64,000 nucleotides of DNA from DAOUCP01 sp034432155 (GCA_034432155.1 DAOUCP010000043.1:1-64000), one strand, 5' to 3'; shown: positions 41,707-50,723, numbered from the stretch's first letter. Translations and numbers: made by a program. The notes: generated by a model from the letters alone, not told the origin.

Positions 41707-44082
41707 CTATGGCGTGGCAGGCATCTGGAGGGGGAACAGGAGCGGAAGCAACAGCACCACCACCAGGAACAACAAACCGATCAGCGGCAGGCCGAAGCGG
41801 CCATAGTCGCGAAAGCGGTAGCCTCCTGGGCCCATGACCATCAGGTTGACGGCGTGACCGGTGGGACTGGCGAAACCAGCCGACGCTGCCAGGGCGACGG
41901 CCATCAAGAAGGCCTCGGGAGCTACACCGAGCCGCAGCGCAGCACTCAAGCCGACAGGCGCAAGCAGCACCGCGACGGCCGGATTCGGCACGAACTGCAC
42001 CGCCGCAGCACCCAAGAGGTAGATGGCGGCGAGGGCGGCGCGAGCTCCGGCACGTCCGGCCGCGTCAGCGACGACGTTGCCGATGAGGCTCGCCGCGCCG
42101 GTGTCCTGCAGCGCCACGCCCAGTGGCAAGGTGCTGGCAATCAGGAACACCACCGGCCATTCGACACCGCGGTAGGCCTCCTCCATGGTCAGACAGCCCA
42201 CCAGCACCATCGCGATGGCGCCCAAGATGCCGGCGATGGCGATGGGCAAGAGACCACTGATCGCGGCACCGATCACGGCGGCCAAGATCCCCACCGCCCA
42301 GGGAGCCAGACGGCGCCGTGGCACCGGCTGCAGACGCTGCGTCAAGACGAGGAAATCGGGCTCAGTTGCCAGAAGCTCGATCCGCTCGCGCGGACCGTGC
42401 AGGAGCAAGGCGTCGCCAAAGCGCAAGGCCATCTCGCGCAAGTTGGAGCGGTAGGACCGCCCCTCGCGCCACAGGGCAATGGCGTTCAGCCCGTAGCGTT
42501 CGCGGAAGCGGATGTCGCGAAGCGTGCGGCCGATCAGAGTCGTGTGGGGTGAGAGAACAGCCTCGGCGAGGGCTACGTTTTCGGACTCGAGTGTGTCTAC
42601 CGTAGGCGAAGGCTCAGGATCCACTTCGAGGGTCTGCAGGCCGTCCAGCACCCGGAGGCTCCGCTCGCCGCCGGCGATGAGCAAGAGATCCTCTGCCAAG
42701 AGGACCTGATCTGCGGAGGGGGCCGCGATGGTGCTCCCGGAGCGCACAATGGCGGCCACATTGATGTCGAACGCGTCGCCCAGGCGACTGTCGGCCAACG
42801 TCCGTCCGGCCAGTGCCGATCCTGGCGGAATGGATGCCGTGACTAGGTGCCGACGGTGGGGATGCTCGAGAATGCCACGGCCAGAGGCGTCGCGGCGGAA
42901 CTCACAGAAATCGGTCTCGCCAGCCAGCCGGCCGATCGCCTCTTGTGGGCCAATGACAATGAGCTGATCCCCGGCACGCAAGACTACGTCACGCAGATCA
43001 CCCGTCACTGGCCGCTCGTGGTGCACCACGCCAACGACGCTGACCTGATAACGCCGCCGAAACTCGGCTGCGGCGAGGCTGGTGCCAACCAGGGCCGATT
43101 CCTGGGCGATCCGCAGAGTGGCCGCTGCAAGCTGGTCCAGCACGGCCGGCGGTAGGTCAGTCAAGCTACCGGTGACCACGAGATCAGGCGCGCCGCGCAG
43201 TTCCGCCAGCCGGTCGAGGCGGCCCTCGACCACCAGCTTGTCGCCCGAGGCAAGCACGAAATGAGGGCCGGGTGCGAGCTCGCTGTGGCCGCCGCGCACC
43301 ACGGCCATCACTTGCACGCCCAGGGCGGCTCCCAGCCGGCTGGCACCCAGGCTCATGCCGGCCAGGGCCGATCCGGCCGGGATGCGCAGAACCTCCATGC
43401 GGCCCGGCAGGTCATACAGCCGAGCCAGCTCGGCAGTCGTCAGGCCCGCGGTCTCGACGCCGGGCGCGAAGTGCGGCAAGACGCGTCGGCCGAAGGTCAC
43501 CGCGAAACCGATTCCCACTGCCAGGCAGACCGCGGCCGCGGGCGTGAAGGTGAACATGCCAAAGGGTCTGGCCAGGCCTTGCTCGCGCGTGAAGGTCGCA
43601 ATGAGGATGTTAGGCGGCGTGCCGATCTGGGTGAGTGTGCCGCCCAATTGAGCTGCCATCGCCAGGGGGATCAGATAGCGGCCCACGGGACGTCTGGTCT
43701 GGCGGCAAACATCGACCACCGCCGGCAGCAGGAGCGCCATGGCGGCGACGTTGTTCACGAACGCTGACAGCATGGCCTCGGCGACCATGATGGCGACCAT
43801 CAGGACGACCTCACTGTGACCAGCCAGGCGCAGGATGGCTCGACCGATGGAGTGGGCCACGCCCGAGTGCACCAAGCCGGCACTCAGCATGAACATTGCC
43901 CAAACGGTGACGACGGCCGGACTGGCGAACCCGGCCACGGCTTGTTCGGGGCTCACGAGGCCGGTGATGGCGAGGAGAGCCAGGACCAGAAGGCCGACCA
44001 GATCGGGCCGCAAGCGCTCGCTGGCCAGCAGCGCCACCGCGCCAACCAGAATGGCTAGCACGGCGAGGATCTCGGGCGTCAC
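41707..44082 (-). CDS. SLC13/DASS-type transporter with four TrkA-C domains
   Basis: This 791-residue membrane protein is related to divalent-anion:sodium symporters (sulfate, dicarboxylates). Two membrane halves carry the family hairpin motifs AFVNNVAAMALLLPAVVD plus GGTLTQIGTPPNI, and later FVPNPAVAVLLAPV. Between them is a cytoplasmic stretch of about 350 residues with four TrkA-C (RCK-C) domains, recognisable by repeated phrases such as PAGSALAGMSLGASRLGAAL, VVLRAGDQLIVIGP and PPGSALAGRTLADSRLGDAF. TrkA-C domains usually bind small regulatory ligands. The start is a GTG at 44082, six bases after a -10 box, so the message is probably leaderless. The substrate is unknown. Confidence 0.88.
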   Translation of the reverse strand: MTPEILAVLAILVGAVALLASERLRPDLVGLLVLALLAITGLVSPEQAVAGFASPAVVTVWAMFMLSAGLVHSGVAHSIGRAILRLAGHSEVVLMVAIMVAEAMLSAFVNNVAAMALLLPAVVDVCRQTRRPVGRYLIPLAMAAQLGGTLTQIGTPPNILIATFTREQGLARPFGMFTFTPAAAVCLAVGIGFAVTFGRRVLPHFAPGVETAGLTTAELARLYDLPGRMEVLRIPAGSALAGMSLGASRLGAALGVQVMAVVRGGHSELAPGPHFVLASGDKLVVEGRLDRLAELRGAPDLVVTGSLTDLPPAVLDQLAAATLRIAQESALVGTSLAAAEFRRRYQVSVVGVVHHERPVTGDLRDVVLRAGDQLIVIGPQEAIGRLAGETDFCEFRRDASGRGILEHPHRRHLVTASIPPGSALAGRTLADSRLGDAFDINVAAIVRSGSTIAAPSADQVLLAEDLLLIAGGERSLRVLDGLQTLEVDPEPSPTVDTLESENVALAEAVLSPHTTLIGRTLRDIRFRERYGLNAIALWREGRSYRSNLREMALRFGDALLLHGPRERIELLATEPDFLVLTQRLQPVPRRRLAPWAVGILAAVIGAAISGLLPIAIAGILGAIAMVLVGCLTMEEAYRGVEWPVVFLIASTLPLGVALQDTGAASLIGNVVADAAGRAGARAALAAIYLLGAAAVQFVPNPAVAVLLAPVGLSAALRLGVAPEAFLMAVALAASAGFASPTGHAVNLMVMGPGGYRFRDYGRFGLPLIGLLFLVVVLLLPLLFPLQMPATP

Positions 44083-44088
44083 AGGCTG

Positions 44089-44117
44089 AGCTTACTTGCG
44101 AGTGGCGAACGGCACAA
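44089..44117 (-). promoter_or_regulatory. Leaderless promoter of the SLC13-type transporter
   Basis: On the minus strand, TTGTGC (44112-44117), 17 bp, TAAGCT (44089-44094). The GTG start follows after six bases. Confidence 0.45.
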
Positions 44118-44284
44118 GTGGACCCTCCGGTCGGCGTTGACGGCCGGCAGGGCCCTAGGCGGGAGCGGCGGGCTAGCTCGCGCCCAATTCGACCCCTGCC
44201 CTTGCCAACCACGGGCGTCGGCGGCTGGGCTGCCGTGACGGCATCCGAGAGGCCCTCCTTCGCGCGTGTCCTGCGCGGCACCGC

Positions 44285-44313
44285 TTCCCGGCCGCCGGCA
44301 CGCGCCGTAGAAT
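44285..44313 (+). promoter_or_regulatory. Promoter of the second flippase gene
   Basis: TTCCCG (44285-44290), 17 bp, TAGAAT (44308-44313); GTG at 44322 comes eight bases later, again predicting a leaderless message. Confidence 0.45.
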
Positions 44314-44321
44314 GGGCGATC

Positions 44322-45773
44322 GTGGAGGAGCCCGAGTTCCTGGCCCGCCAGCCGCTCACGGGCCGCACGCTGCGCGGTACCGCCGTCCAGGTGGCGACGA
44401 CGTTCGGCCTCAGCGCCTTCGGGCTCCTGCGAGGCGTGCTGTTTGCACGCTGGTTCGTGCCGGCCGAACTGGGGGTCTACGAATCGGCGGCCCTCATGGT
44501 CCGCTTGGCTGGTCTGTTCAGCCAGCTAGGCACTCGGCAGGCCGTGATCCGCGAAGGCACCCGGTTCCGGCGGCTGTTGGCAAGTGCCCTGGTGTTCGAC
44601 GGCCTGGTGAGCAGCTTCTCCTACCTGGTGTTGCTCATCGGCGCGCCGTGGGTCGCACGCTGGTTGCACAATCCCGAGCTCACCTTCTGGATCCGCCTGC
44701 TCGCGATCACGATTTACAGCAGTACCCTCGCGTTGCCTGCCGCCCAGTGGGACCGGGCCATGCGCTTCGGGATCAGCAAGCTGCCGCGAGCTTTGGGCAC
44801 ACTGGCGACCATCGGCGCGACGGCCGTGCTGAGGCATGGCGGCTTCGGCACCGAGAGCCTGCTGTGGGGCGCGCTTGTGGGCTTCGCGATCGAGCACGCG
44901 ATGATCTGGCTTCTGGTCCCTTACCGGCCGCGTCCCGGCTGGGAGGCGCAGGACGTGCAGCGACTGGCCGCCTTTACCCTGCCTTTGGTTCTGAACGCCG
45001 TGCTCAACTACGTCGTGTTCGAGGGCGACGACCTCCTGGTCCGGGCTTTCCACAACGATGCTACGCTGGCACTCTACCAGCGGGCCTTCGAGTGGCCGTA
45101 CTACCTGACGAACGTCGTGGCCATGACTTCCGCCGTGCTGTATCCGGCTCTTTGCCGGGTGGCCGGCGAGCCGAGCCGGGTGCGGCGTGCCTTCGGGCAA
45201 AGCAACCGCTACATCGGGCTGGTTACGCTGCCGGCCGGCGTCGGCCTTGCCGCCTTCGCCGCGCCCCTGGTGCGTCTGCTCTACGGAGAGGCGTGGCTGA
45301 CCTGCGTACCCTGGATGATGGTGTTCGCGCTGGCCTTCGCGCTACGCACGGCAACCGGCTACAACTGGCACCTGTTGCCGATGAGCCGCGGTGACACGCG
45401 ATCGGTTGCCCGCGTGGGAGCCGGCAGCGCCGTGCTGACAGTCGCCCTGGGATTGCCGCTGATCAGCCGCTATGGGGGATTGGGTGGCGCTGTTACCAAC
45501 GCTTTGGTCCTGGTCCTCTGGGCGCTGCCAGCGCGCTTCTGGGTGGTCCGAACCGAGCTGGGCAGCCTGGACTTCCTTCGCGATCTCGGGCCGCCGCTCG
45601 TTGCCGCAGCCGGGGCATCGGCGGTGGCGTTCTTGCCCGAGGCCAGGGATTGGCCAACGCTTGGCGGGCAGCTCAGTCTCTTCGTCCTCACCTATGTATT
45701 GTTGTTGCTGGCCTTTCGCCCGGGCCTGGTGGCCGAGGCTCGGACCATGATCGAATCGATGCGCCAACCATGA
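44322..45773 (+). CDS. Polysaccharide flippase (Wzx-like, MOP superfamily)
   Basis: This is a second lipid-linked-oligosaccharide flippase, not a close copy of the first. About a dozen to fourteen membrane segments are seen, beginning with TLRGTAVQVATTFGLSAFG and ARWFVPAELGVYESAALMV, with the mid-protein phrase FEGDDLLVRAFHNDATLALY typical of these proteins. The GTG at 44322 (483 residues) is chosen because it starts just before the first helix and fits the promoter; an earlier GTG at 44235 is possible. Its stop overlaps the pyruvyl transferase start (ATGA). It begins a plus-strand surface polysaccharide region. Confidence 0.87.
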   Translation: MEEPEFLARQPLTGRTLRGTAVQVATTFGLSAFGLLRGVLFARWFVPAELGVYESAALMVRLAGLFSQLGTRQAVIREGTRFRRLLASALVFDGLVSSFSYLVLLIGAPWVARWLHNPELTFWIRLLAITIYSSTLALPAAQWDRAMRFGISKLPRALGTLATIGATAVLRHGGFGTESLLWGALVGFAIEHAMIWLLVPYRPRPGWEAQDVQRLAAFTLPLVLNAVLNYVVFEGDDLLVRAFHNDATLALYQRAFEWPYYLTNVVAMTSAVLYPALCRVAGEPSRVRRAFGQSNRYIGLVTLPAGVGLAAFAAPLVRLLYGEAWLTCVPWMMVFALAFALRTATGYNWHLLPMSRGDTRSVARVGAGSAVLTVALGLPLISRYGGLGGAVTNALVLVLWALPARFWVVRTELGSLDFLRDLGPPLVAAAGASAVAFLPEARDWPTLGGQLSLFVLTYVLLLLAFRPGLVAEARTMIESMRQP

Positions 45774-47053
45774 CCGGCCCAAGAGTTCTCTTGACCGACC
45801 ACTACAACTCCTACAACCGCGGCGACGCCGCCATCCTGGACGGCATGCTGATCGCGCTCCGCGAGGAGCTGCCGGGCGCATCCTTCCTCGTGGTCTCCGA
45901 CTACCCCGAGGTGGCGAGCCAAGCGCACGGCGTGGCGGCTTTGGCCTGGCGCGTGATGGGCTATCCGTCGCGCCGCGCGCTGGTCGGCTGGCTCGTCCGC
46001 AGCCTGGGCTGGACTTGCCTGGCGCGGTTGGGTCTGAGAACCGAATGGCCGCTCCATGACTGGGAAGCTCGGCTCATGGCGGCCTACCAGCAAGCCGATC
46101 TCGTGATCGCCAGTGGCGGCTCGTACCTGCGCAGCGGTTACCGCTCGTCGTGGCTTCGCTTGTGGCAGATGTTGCTGGCCAAGCTGCTGGGCCGCAAGGT
46201 GATGCTCTACGCCCAATCGATCGGTCCCTTCGTACCGGGCTCTCGCCTGGAGCGATGGGCGGCCTTCGTTCTGCGGCGCATGGACGCTATCACGCTGCGC
46301 GATTCGGAATCGGCAGGCGTACTGGAGCGGCTCGGGGTGCGGCGACCGTACGTCGAGGTGACCGCCGATGCCGCCCTCTGCCTGCCGCCACCGGTGGTGC
46401 ACCGCGAGCCGCACCGCCAGCCTCGCATCGGCGTGTCCGTCATCCACTGGCACAAGTTCCGGCAGGGCAGCATGACGGCCTATACCACCGCCTTGGCCGA
46501 GGCGCTCGATCAGCTGATCTCTGCCTGGGACACGGGCGTCGAATTCCTGTCGACCACCGTCGCTCCGCCTGGCTGCGCCATGAACGTGTCGGGCACTGGC
46601 CGGGATGACCGTCGCGCGGCCCAGGAAGTGCTCGCCCGAATGGTGCACCGAGGGCGGGCGACGATTCAGGATGGTCCGCTCTCGGTGGCGGATTTGCACG
46701 CCCGGATTGCCCAGCACGATCTATGGATCGGCACCCGTTTGCACTCGACAATTCTGGCGACCATGGCTCTGGTGCCTTGCCTGGGCATCGCGTACGAGCC
46801 GAAGATGCGTGGCTACTTTGCTCAGCTTGGCCTAGAGGAGTACGTACTGGACATCGAGACTCTCTCGGCGCCCGATCTTGTCCGCGCGGCCGAATCGATC
46901 TGGCGACAATCGGCAGTCATCCGTGCCCAGCTTGCGGAGCGCTTGCCGCCCTTGCGGGCTCGTGCGCGCCGCTCGGCGGTGATCGCCCGCGGCTTGCTCG
47001 AGGGCCGCATTGGGCCGACGTCGGCCTGGCCCGGGTGCGAGGGCAATGGCTGA
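45770..47053 (+). CDS. Polysaccharide pyruvyl transferase family protein
   Basis: This 427-residue protein begins RVLLTDHYNSYNRGDAAILDGML, the phosphoenolpyruvate-using pyruvyl transferase signature (N-x-G-D near the N-terminus). Further matches are DLVIASGGSYL, MLYAQSIGPF, ITLRDSESAGVLERLGV and the late DLWIGTRLHSTILATMALVPCLGIAY. Such enzymes (WcaK/CsaB group) add ketal pyruvate to glycans, making them acidic; in some bacteria this creates the anchor for S-layer proteins. It starts inside the flippase stop codon, so the two are coupled. The acceptor sugar is unknown. Confidence 0.9.
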   Translation: MTGPRVLLTDHYNSYNRGDAAILDGMLIALREELPGASFLVVSDYPEVASQAHGVAALAWRVMGYPSRRALVGWLVRSLGWTCLARLGLRTEWPLHDWEARLMAAYQQADLVIASGGSYLRSGYRSSWLRLWQMLLAKLLGRKVMLYAQSIGPFVPGSRLERWAAFVLRRMDAITLRDSESAGVLERLGVRRPYVEVTADAALCLPPPVVHREPHRQPRIGVSVIHWHKFRQGSMTAYTTALAEALDQLISAWDTGVEFLSTTVAPPGCAMNVSGTGRDDRRAAQEVLARMVHRGRATIQDGPLSVADLHARIAQHDLWIGTRLHSTILATMALVPCLGIAYEPKMRGYFAQLGLEEYVLDIETLSAPDLVRAAESIWRQSAVIRAQLAERLPPLRARARRSAVIARGLLEGRIGPTSAWPGCEGNG

Positions 47054-47057
47054 TTGC

Positions 47058-47267
47058 CCGGCGTTGGTCACGCTGTGCGGGCTTCCGGCTGGTCCGAGGT
47101 TACGGGCGGCTAGCGGCCCTCGCTTCTTCGGTGGCCCCTCCTTACGGGCGGCTAGCGGCCCTCGCTTCTTCGGTGGCCCCTCGTTACGGGCGGCTAGCGG
47201 CCCTCGCTTCTTCGGTGGCCCGGCGTTGCGGGCATCTAGCGGACCTCGCTTCCTCGCCGGACCCATC
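47058..47267. repeat. 42-bp tandem repeat upstream of a glycosyltransferase
   Basis: Three almost identical 42-bp units (47100-47141, 47142-47183, 47184-47225), each containing CGGGCGGCTAGCGGCCCTCG and CTTCTTCGGTGGCCC, are followed by a decayed one (47226-47267) and preceded by a weak half-copy. The array is open in the frame of the next gene, encoding 14-residue units like YGRLAALASSVAPP. Confidence 0.9.
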
Positions 47268-47280
47268 GGAGCCTGAAGCC

Positions 47281-48501
47281 ATGGCCGCTACGGACGGCCC
47301 ACTGCGTTTGGCGCTGGCCACGAATAACCTGTTTCTGGGTGGTGCGCAGCGGCTGGTGGTCATGCTGGCGAGCCAGCTGGCGCAAGAGGGACATGACGTG
47401 GCAGTGGTGGATCTGGTGGGCGGCCAAGCGCGCTTGGCGGGCCAACCTGAGCCGCTTCGCCAGGCTCTGACCCAGGCAGGCGTTCCGGTTGTCGACTTCT
47501 GGATCCGGTCGGTTCGGGATGGTGCCGAGTGGCGCCGCGCCGGGCAGTGGTTTCGCGCATTCCGCCCGGACGTCGTGCACGGCCACCTGTGGCCTGCCGA
47601 TCGCTGGGCAGCTCTCTTGGGCCGCACCGCGGGCGCTGCAACGCTGACAACGAAGCACGAAACGCGCCGCGATTTGCCGCCGCGGGCGCGATGGACTGAG
47701 GCCTTGGCGGCGCGGCTGCTCTTCGATCGGGTGGTTGCCATCTCTGCTGCTGTCCAGGAACACCTGGTGCACTACCTCCACGTCCCGCGCGACCGCATCG
47801 TTCTTGTACCAAACCTGGTCGATGCCCGCTGCTTCCGACCGGGTCGTCTGGACGGCCGGCAGGTGCGCCAAGAATTGGGGCTCTGGCCGGAGGAGCCGGC
47901 AGCGTTCGTGGTCGGTTACACTGGCCGCCTGGTCGCCCGCAAGGGGTTGGCGGTGTGGCTCGAGGCTGCTAGTTTGGCCGCGCGGGATCGAGCACTCATG
48001 CGGTTCGTCATCGTGGGCGAAGGTCCGGAGGCCGCCGCCTTAGATCAGCGGGCCGCCTCGTTGGGACTGACGGAGCGGCTGCGCTTCAGCGGACCGCAGA
48101 CGGACGTGCTGCCCTGGCTGGCCGCGTGCGACGCCTATCTGTTCACTCCCCAGGAGCCGGAAGGCCTGCCGACGGCGCTCCTGGAGGCGATGGCCATGGC
48201 CCTGCCCGTCGTGGCTTCGAACATCGGCGTCCATCGAGAGCTGCTGCAGGGTGTTGGTCTCTTGCCCGAACCGCAGGTGTGGCGGGATGTAGCCACCCGG
48301 CTCACAGCCGAGCCATTCGGCCGGGCGCTGGTGCGGCTGTATGACGATGCCACCCTCCGCCACCGGCTGGGCGAGGCGGCGCGAGCCCGGGTCCTCGCGG
48401 CGTACGATCTGCCGGTCGTCCTGGCCAAGCAGGTGGCGGTCTACCGGGGGGTGCTGGCCCGCCGAGTCCGGAGACGCGGGCGTCGCCTGCGGCGGAACTA
48501 G
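47281..48501 (+). CDS. GT4-family glycosyltransferase
   Basis: From the ATG at 47281 this is a 406-residue two-Rossmann-fold transferase. The donor loop is NNLFLGGAQRLVVMLASQLA, and the acceptor-half start has DVVHGHLWPADRWAALLG. The second half has FVVGYTGRLVARKGLAVWL, VIVGEGPEAAAL and the conserved EPEGLPTALLEAMAMALPVV, in which two Glu eight residues apart hold the nucleotide sugar. The frame is open upstream through the 42-bp repeat array with no stop, so an N-terminal extension made of Ala/Ser-rich 14-residue units cannot be excluded. No clear ribosome site precedes this ATG. It likely builds the same glycan as its neighbours. Confidence 0.88.
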   Translation: MAATDGPLRLALATNNLFLGGAQRLVVMLASQLAQEGHDVAVVDLVGGQARLAGQPEPLRQALTQAGVPVVDFWIRSVRDGAEWRRAGQWFRAFRPDVVHGHLWPADRWAALLGRTAGAATLTTKHETRRDLPPRARWTEALAARLLFDRVVAISAAVQEHLVHYLHVPRDRIVLVPNLVDARCFRPGRLDGRQVRQELGLWPEEPAAFVVGYTGRLVARKGLAVWLEAASLAARDRALMRFVIVGEGPEAAALDQRAASLGLTERLRFSGPQTDVLPWLAACDAYLFTPQEPEGLPTALLEAMAMALPVVASNIGVHRELLQGVGLLPEPQVWRDVATRLTAEPFGRALVRLYDDATLRHRLGEAARARVLAAYDLPVVLAKQVAVYRGVLARRVRRRGRRLRRN

Positions 48502-48522
48502 GTGGGTCAGGGGACGGAGCCG

Positions 48523-48552
48523 TTGACGGCTGCGAGCCGTCCGGCCTATGAT
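48523..48552 (+). promoter_or_regulatory. Promoter before the VWA gene
   Basis: TTGACG (48523-48528), 18 bp, TATGAT (48547-48552), followed by GGAGAGG and a small open frame. Confidence 0.55.
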
Positions 48553-48591
48553 CTGCGATCGGCGCGCTGTCTCCCTGGAGAGGATGGCCCC

Positions 48592-48699
48592 ATGGTGGAC
48601 CTGACGGACGGGCAGATGCCTGCCACCGACCGCGAAGCTGCGACCAGGATCTCGGGCCCACGCTTGGGGCAACGAGTCTGTCTATGGCCGACCCTGTAG
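48592..48699 (+). CDS. Possible 35-residue leader peptide
   Basis: A GGAGAGG sequence lies before the ATG at 48592, the first start after the promoter. The frame encodes 35 residues (MVDLTDGQMPATDREA, then a basic end) and stops at 48699, overlapping the presumed VWA start at 48684. It could be a translated leader that couples to the VWA gene, or merely chance. No similarity is recognised. Confidence 0.3.
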   Translation: MVDLTDGQMPATDREAATRISGPRLGQRVCLWPTL

Positions 48700-50702
48700 A
48701 GCATCGCATTGGCTGTCGAACCGCCAGGTTGGCGGGCTGGCGCGTGAACAGGGCGCGATGGTCGGCCTCGGGCCGACGCCTGCGGGGCATTCTTGCGGCT
48801 GGTCTCTTGGCGGTCAGCTGGCTGTCGCTCGCTGGCTCGCAGCGCCAGCTAGGCTATGGCGAGGGGCTGGCCGCCGCTCAGGAGACGGTGACCGGCACGC
48901 CCACGGCTCCCGGAAGTGCCAGCCCGGTGGCCACGGCGACGGCGCTACCGGACCTCATCCTCGACGGCCGGCGCCTGCGACTCTCGGGGCGTCATGAGTA
49001 CCGACGCTTCGTGGCGCGCAACAACTCGGTCATTGAGATCCAGCCGTATTCGGGTACCGGGGACACCGGCCGGATTGAGATCGTGGCCGAGCTCATTGCT
49101 ATCGACCGTACGTCGCGGATCGTGGGCGACGGGGCGGGCTATCGCGGCACGAGGAACGGCGACGGTGAGGGTCCGGGCGGCGGGGAAGGTGGTTGGCGCA
49201 CCGTCGATGGCGGCGGCGGTGGGGGCCATGGTGGCCGCGGTGGCGACGGGGTCACGGACAACCAGCCGGTACCCGGGGCGCGCGGTGGGCGGGTCAACGG
49301 CGACACGCGATCGCGGGACATCGACCGCGGCTCGGCCGGAGGCGCTCCCGGCACTGCCGACTCCGCAGCCGAGGAGGGTTACGGCGCCAATGGTGGCGGC
49401 GCGGTGAGCCTTCTGGCCGACACCATCTACCTCACCGGCACCATCAGTGTAAATGGGCTGGCTGGGGAAGTGGTGGCAGTCGATGCTGCTGGCGGCGGAG
49501 CTGGCGGCGGAGTGTTGGTGCAGGCACGGCATCTGGTGCACAGCGGGCGCATCGAGGCCCGTGGCGGCAACGGTGCGGTCGAAGATGACGGCGGGGGCGG
49601 CGGCGGAGGCGGGCGCATCAAGCTCTTCTATGTCACCGGCAGCGTGAATACCCGGGTGCTGGATGTTTCCGGCGGTCGGGGCGATGGCAACGGCTATCAG
49701 AACGATGGTCAGCGCGGCACCGTGTATATCGAGGTGGCAACGCCGACGGCGACAGCGAGTTCCACACCTAGCCCGCGCGCCAGCTCGACGGCGACGCCCA
49801 CCCCGAGTCCGACCGCAACCAGCTCGGCGACCGCCACGCCGGCCGAGACAGCCACTCCGACGGCCACGGCCACCGAGACGCCTTCTCCGACGCGGACCTG
49901 CACGGCAACTGCTACCGCTACGCCCACGCCGGGCGATGCCTACTTACCGCTTGTGCATCGCTACCGCTGCACGCCAGTGGAGCCAGCATCGATGGCTCTC
50001 GTGCTCGTCCTCGACAGTTCCACCACCATGGCGGCGCCTGCGGGCGACGGTCGAACCAAGATAGAGGCGGCGCTCGGCGTGGCCCGCAGTGCTGTCGGGG
50101 CTCTGCAGCACCCAGGCGACCGCTTGGGCTTGGTGCGTTTCGATGCCGTGGCCCGGGTGGTTGCATCCCTGACGGCCGATCGGCTCAGGCTGACGGCGGC
50201 TTTGGACCGCATCGAGGTGACGACGCGAGGCTCATTGCTGGATGCCGGACTGCAAGTTGGTCTGGACGAACTGCAGAAGAGCCAGGCTGCCCAGCGGTGG
50301 CTGGTAGCAGTGACCGACGGGCTGCCGAACCCAAGCACCCCGGCCGATGCCCTGGCTGTGGTCGAGCGGGCGCGAGCTAGGGGCGTGGCTGTCGACATCG
50401 TCGGCATTGGGCCGGACCAAGACGAGGCCGTACTGCTTGCCCTGGCCGGCAGTCGTGAGCACTACTGGCGGTCCCCCAGCCTCGAGGACCTGGCCGTCCT
50501 GTTCGCTCCTCTCGGGCGTCCCTCCTGTGTCGAGGACGGCGGCGGGGCGACGACGGCTTGCGCTGCGTGGGTGGCAGCGACGCCAAGGCGGCCTCCGGCC
50601 GGCGAGACCGGCCGGCGCCGGCCGATTGCCAGCCTGGTGGGCGTCGGCTACAATCGCCATAAGGCGAGCCTCCGGGAAACCACCGCCGGTGGTGAGCACT
50701 GA
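48684..50702 (+). CDS. Exported Gly-rich protein with von Willebrand A domain
   Basis: The 672-residue frame has a hydrophobic export segment (about 33-52). A Gly-rich beta region follows (about 90-350), with repeats such as GGGGGGHGGRGGDG and strand-like lines that resemble a beta-helix. Then come a Thr/Pro/Ala linker (about 355-410) and the phrase YLPLVHRYRC. The VWA domain (about 430-615) has a metal site ALVLVLDSSTTMAAP (a DxSxT form) and LVAVTDGLPNP. A surface binding protein is likely. The last ~40 residues are basic and overlap the promoter of the next genes, so they may just be read-through to the next stop. The start is unsure: ATG at 48684 lacks a good ribosome site, and GTG at 48744 is possible. 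Confidence 0.75.
   Translation: MADPVEHRIGCRTARLAGWRVNRARWSASGRRLRGILAAGLLAVSWLSLAGSQRQLGYGEGLAAAQETVTGTPTAPGSASPVATATALPDLILDGRRLRLSGRHEYRRFVARNNSVIEIQPYSGTGDTGRIEIVAELIAIDRTSRIVGDGAGYRGTRNGDGEGPGGGEGGWRTVDGGGGGGHGGRGGDGVTDNQPVPGARGGRVNGDTRSRDIDRGSAGGAPGTADSAAEEGYGANGGGAVSLLADTIYLTGTISVNGLAGEVVAVDAAGGGAGGGVLVQARHLVHSGRIEARGGNGAVEDDGGGGGGGGRIKLFYVTGSVNTRVLDVSGGRGDGNGYQNDGQRGTVYIEVATPTATASSTPSPRASSTATPTPSPTATSSATATPAETATPTATATETPSPTRTCTATATATPTPGDAYLPLVHRYRCTPVEPASMALVLVLDSSTTMAAPAGDGRTKIEAALGVARSAVGALQHPGDRLGLVRFDAVARVVASLTADRLRLTAALDRIEVTTRGSLLDAGLQVGLDELQKSQAAQRWLVAVTDGLPNPSTPADALAVVERARARGVAVDIVGIGPDQDEAVLLALAGSREHYWRSPSLEDLAVLFAPLGRPSCVEDGGGATTACAAWVAATPRRPPAGETGRRRPIASLVGVGYNRHKASLRETTAGGEH
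50626..50654 (+). promoter_or_regulatory. Promoter of the GDP-deoxysugar operon
   Basis: TTGCCA (50626-50631), 17 bp, TACAAT (50649-50654), inside the 3' end of the VWA frame and about 70 bp before rmd. Confidence 0.65.
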
Positions 50703-50723
50703 TGTGGCCGAACGAGTCGAACC

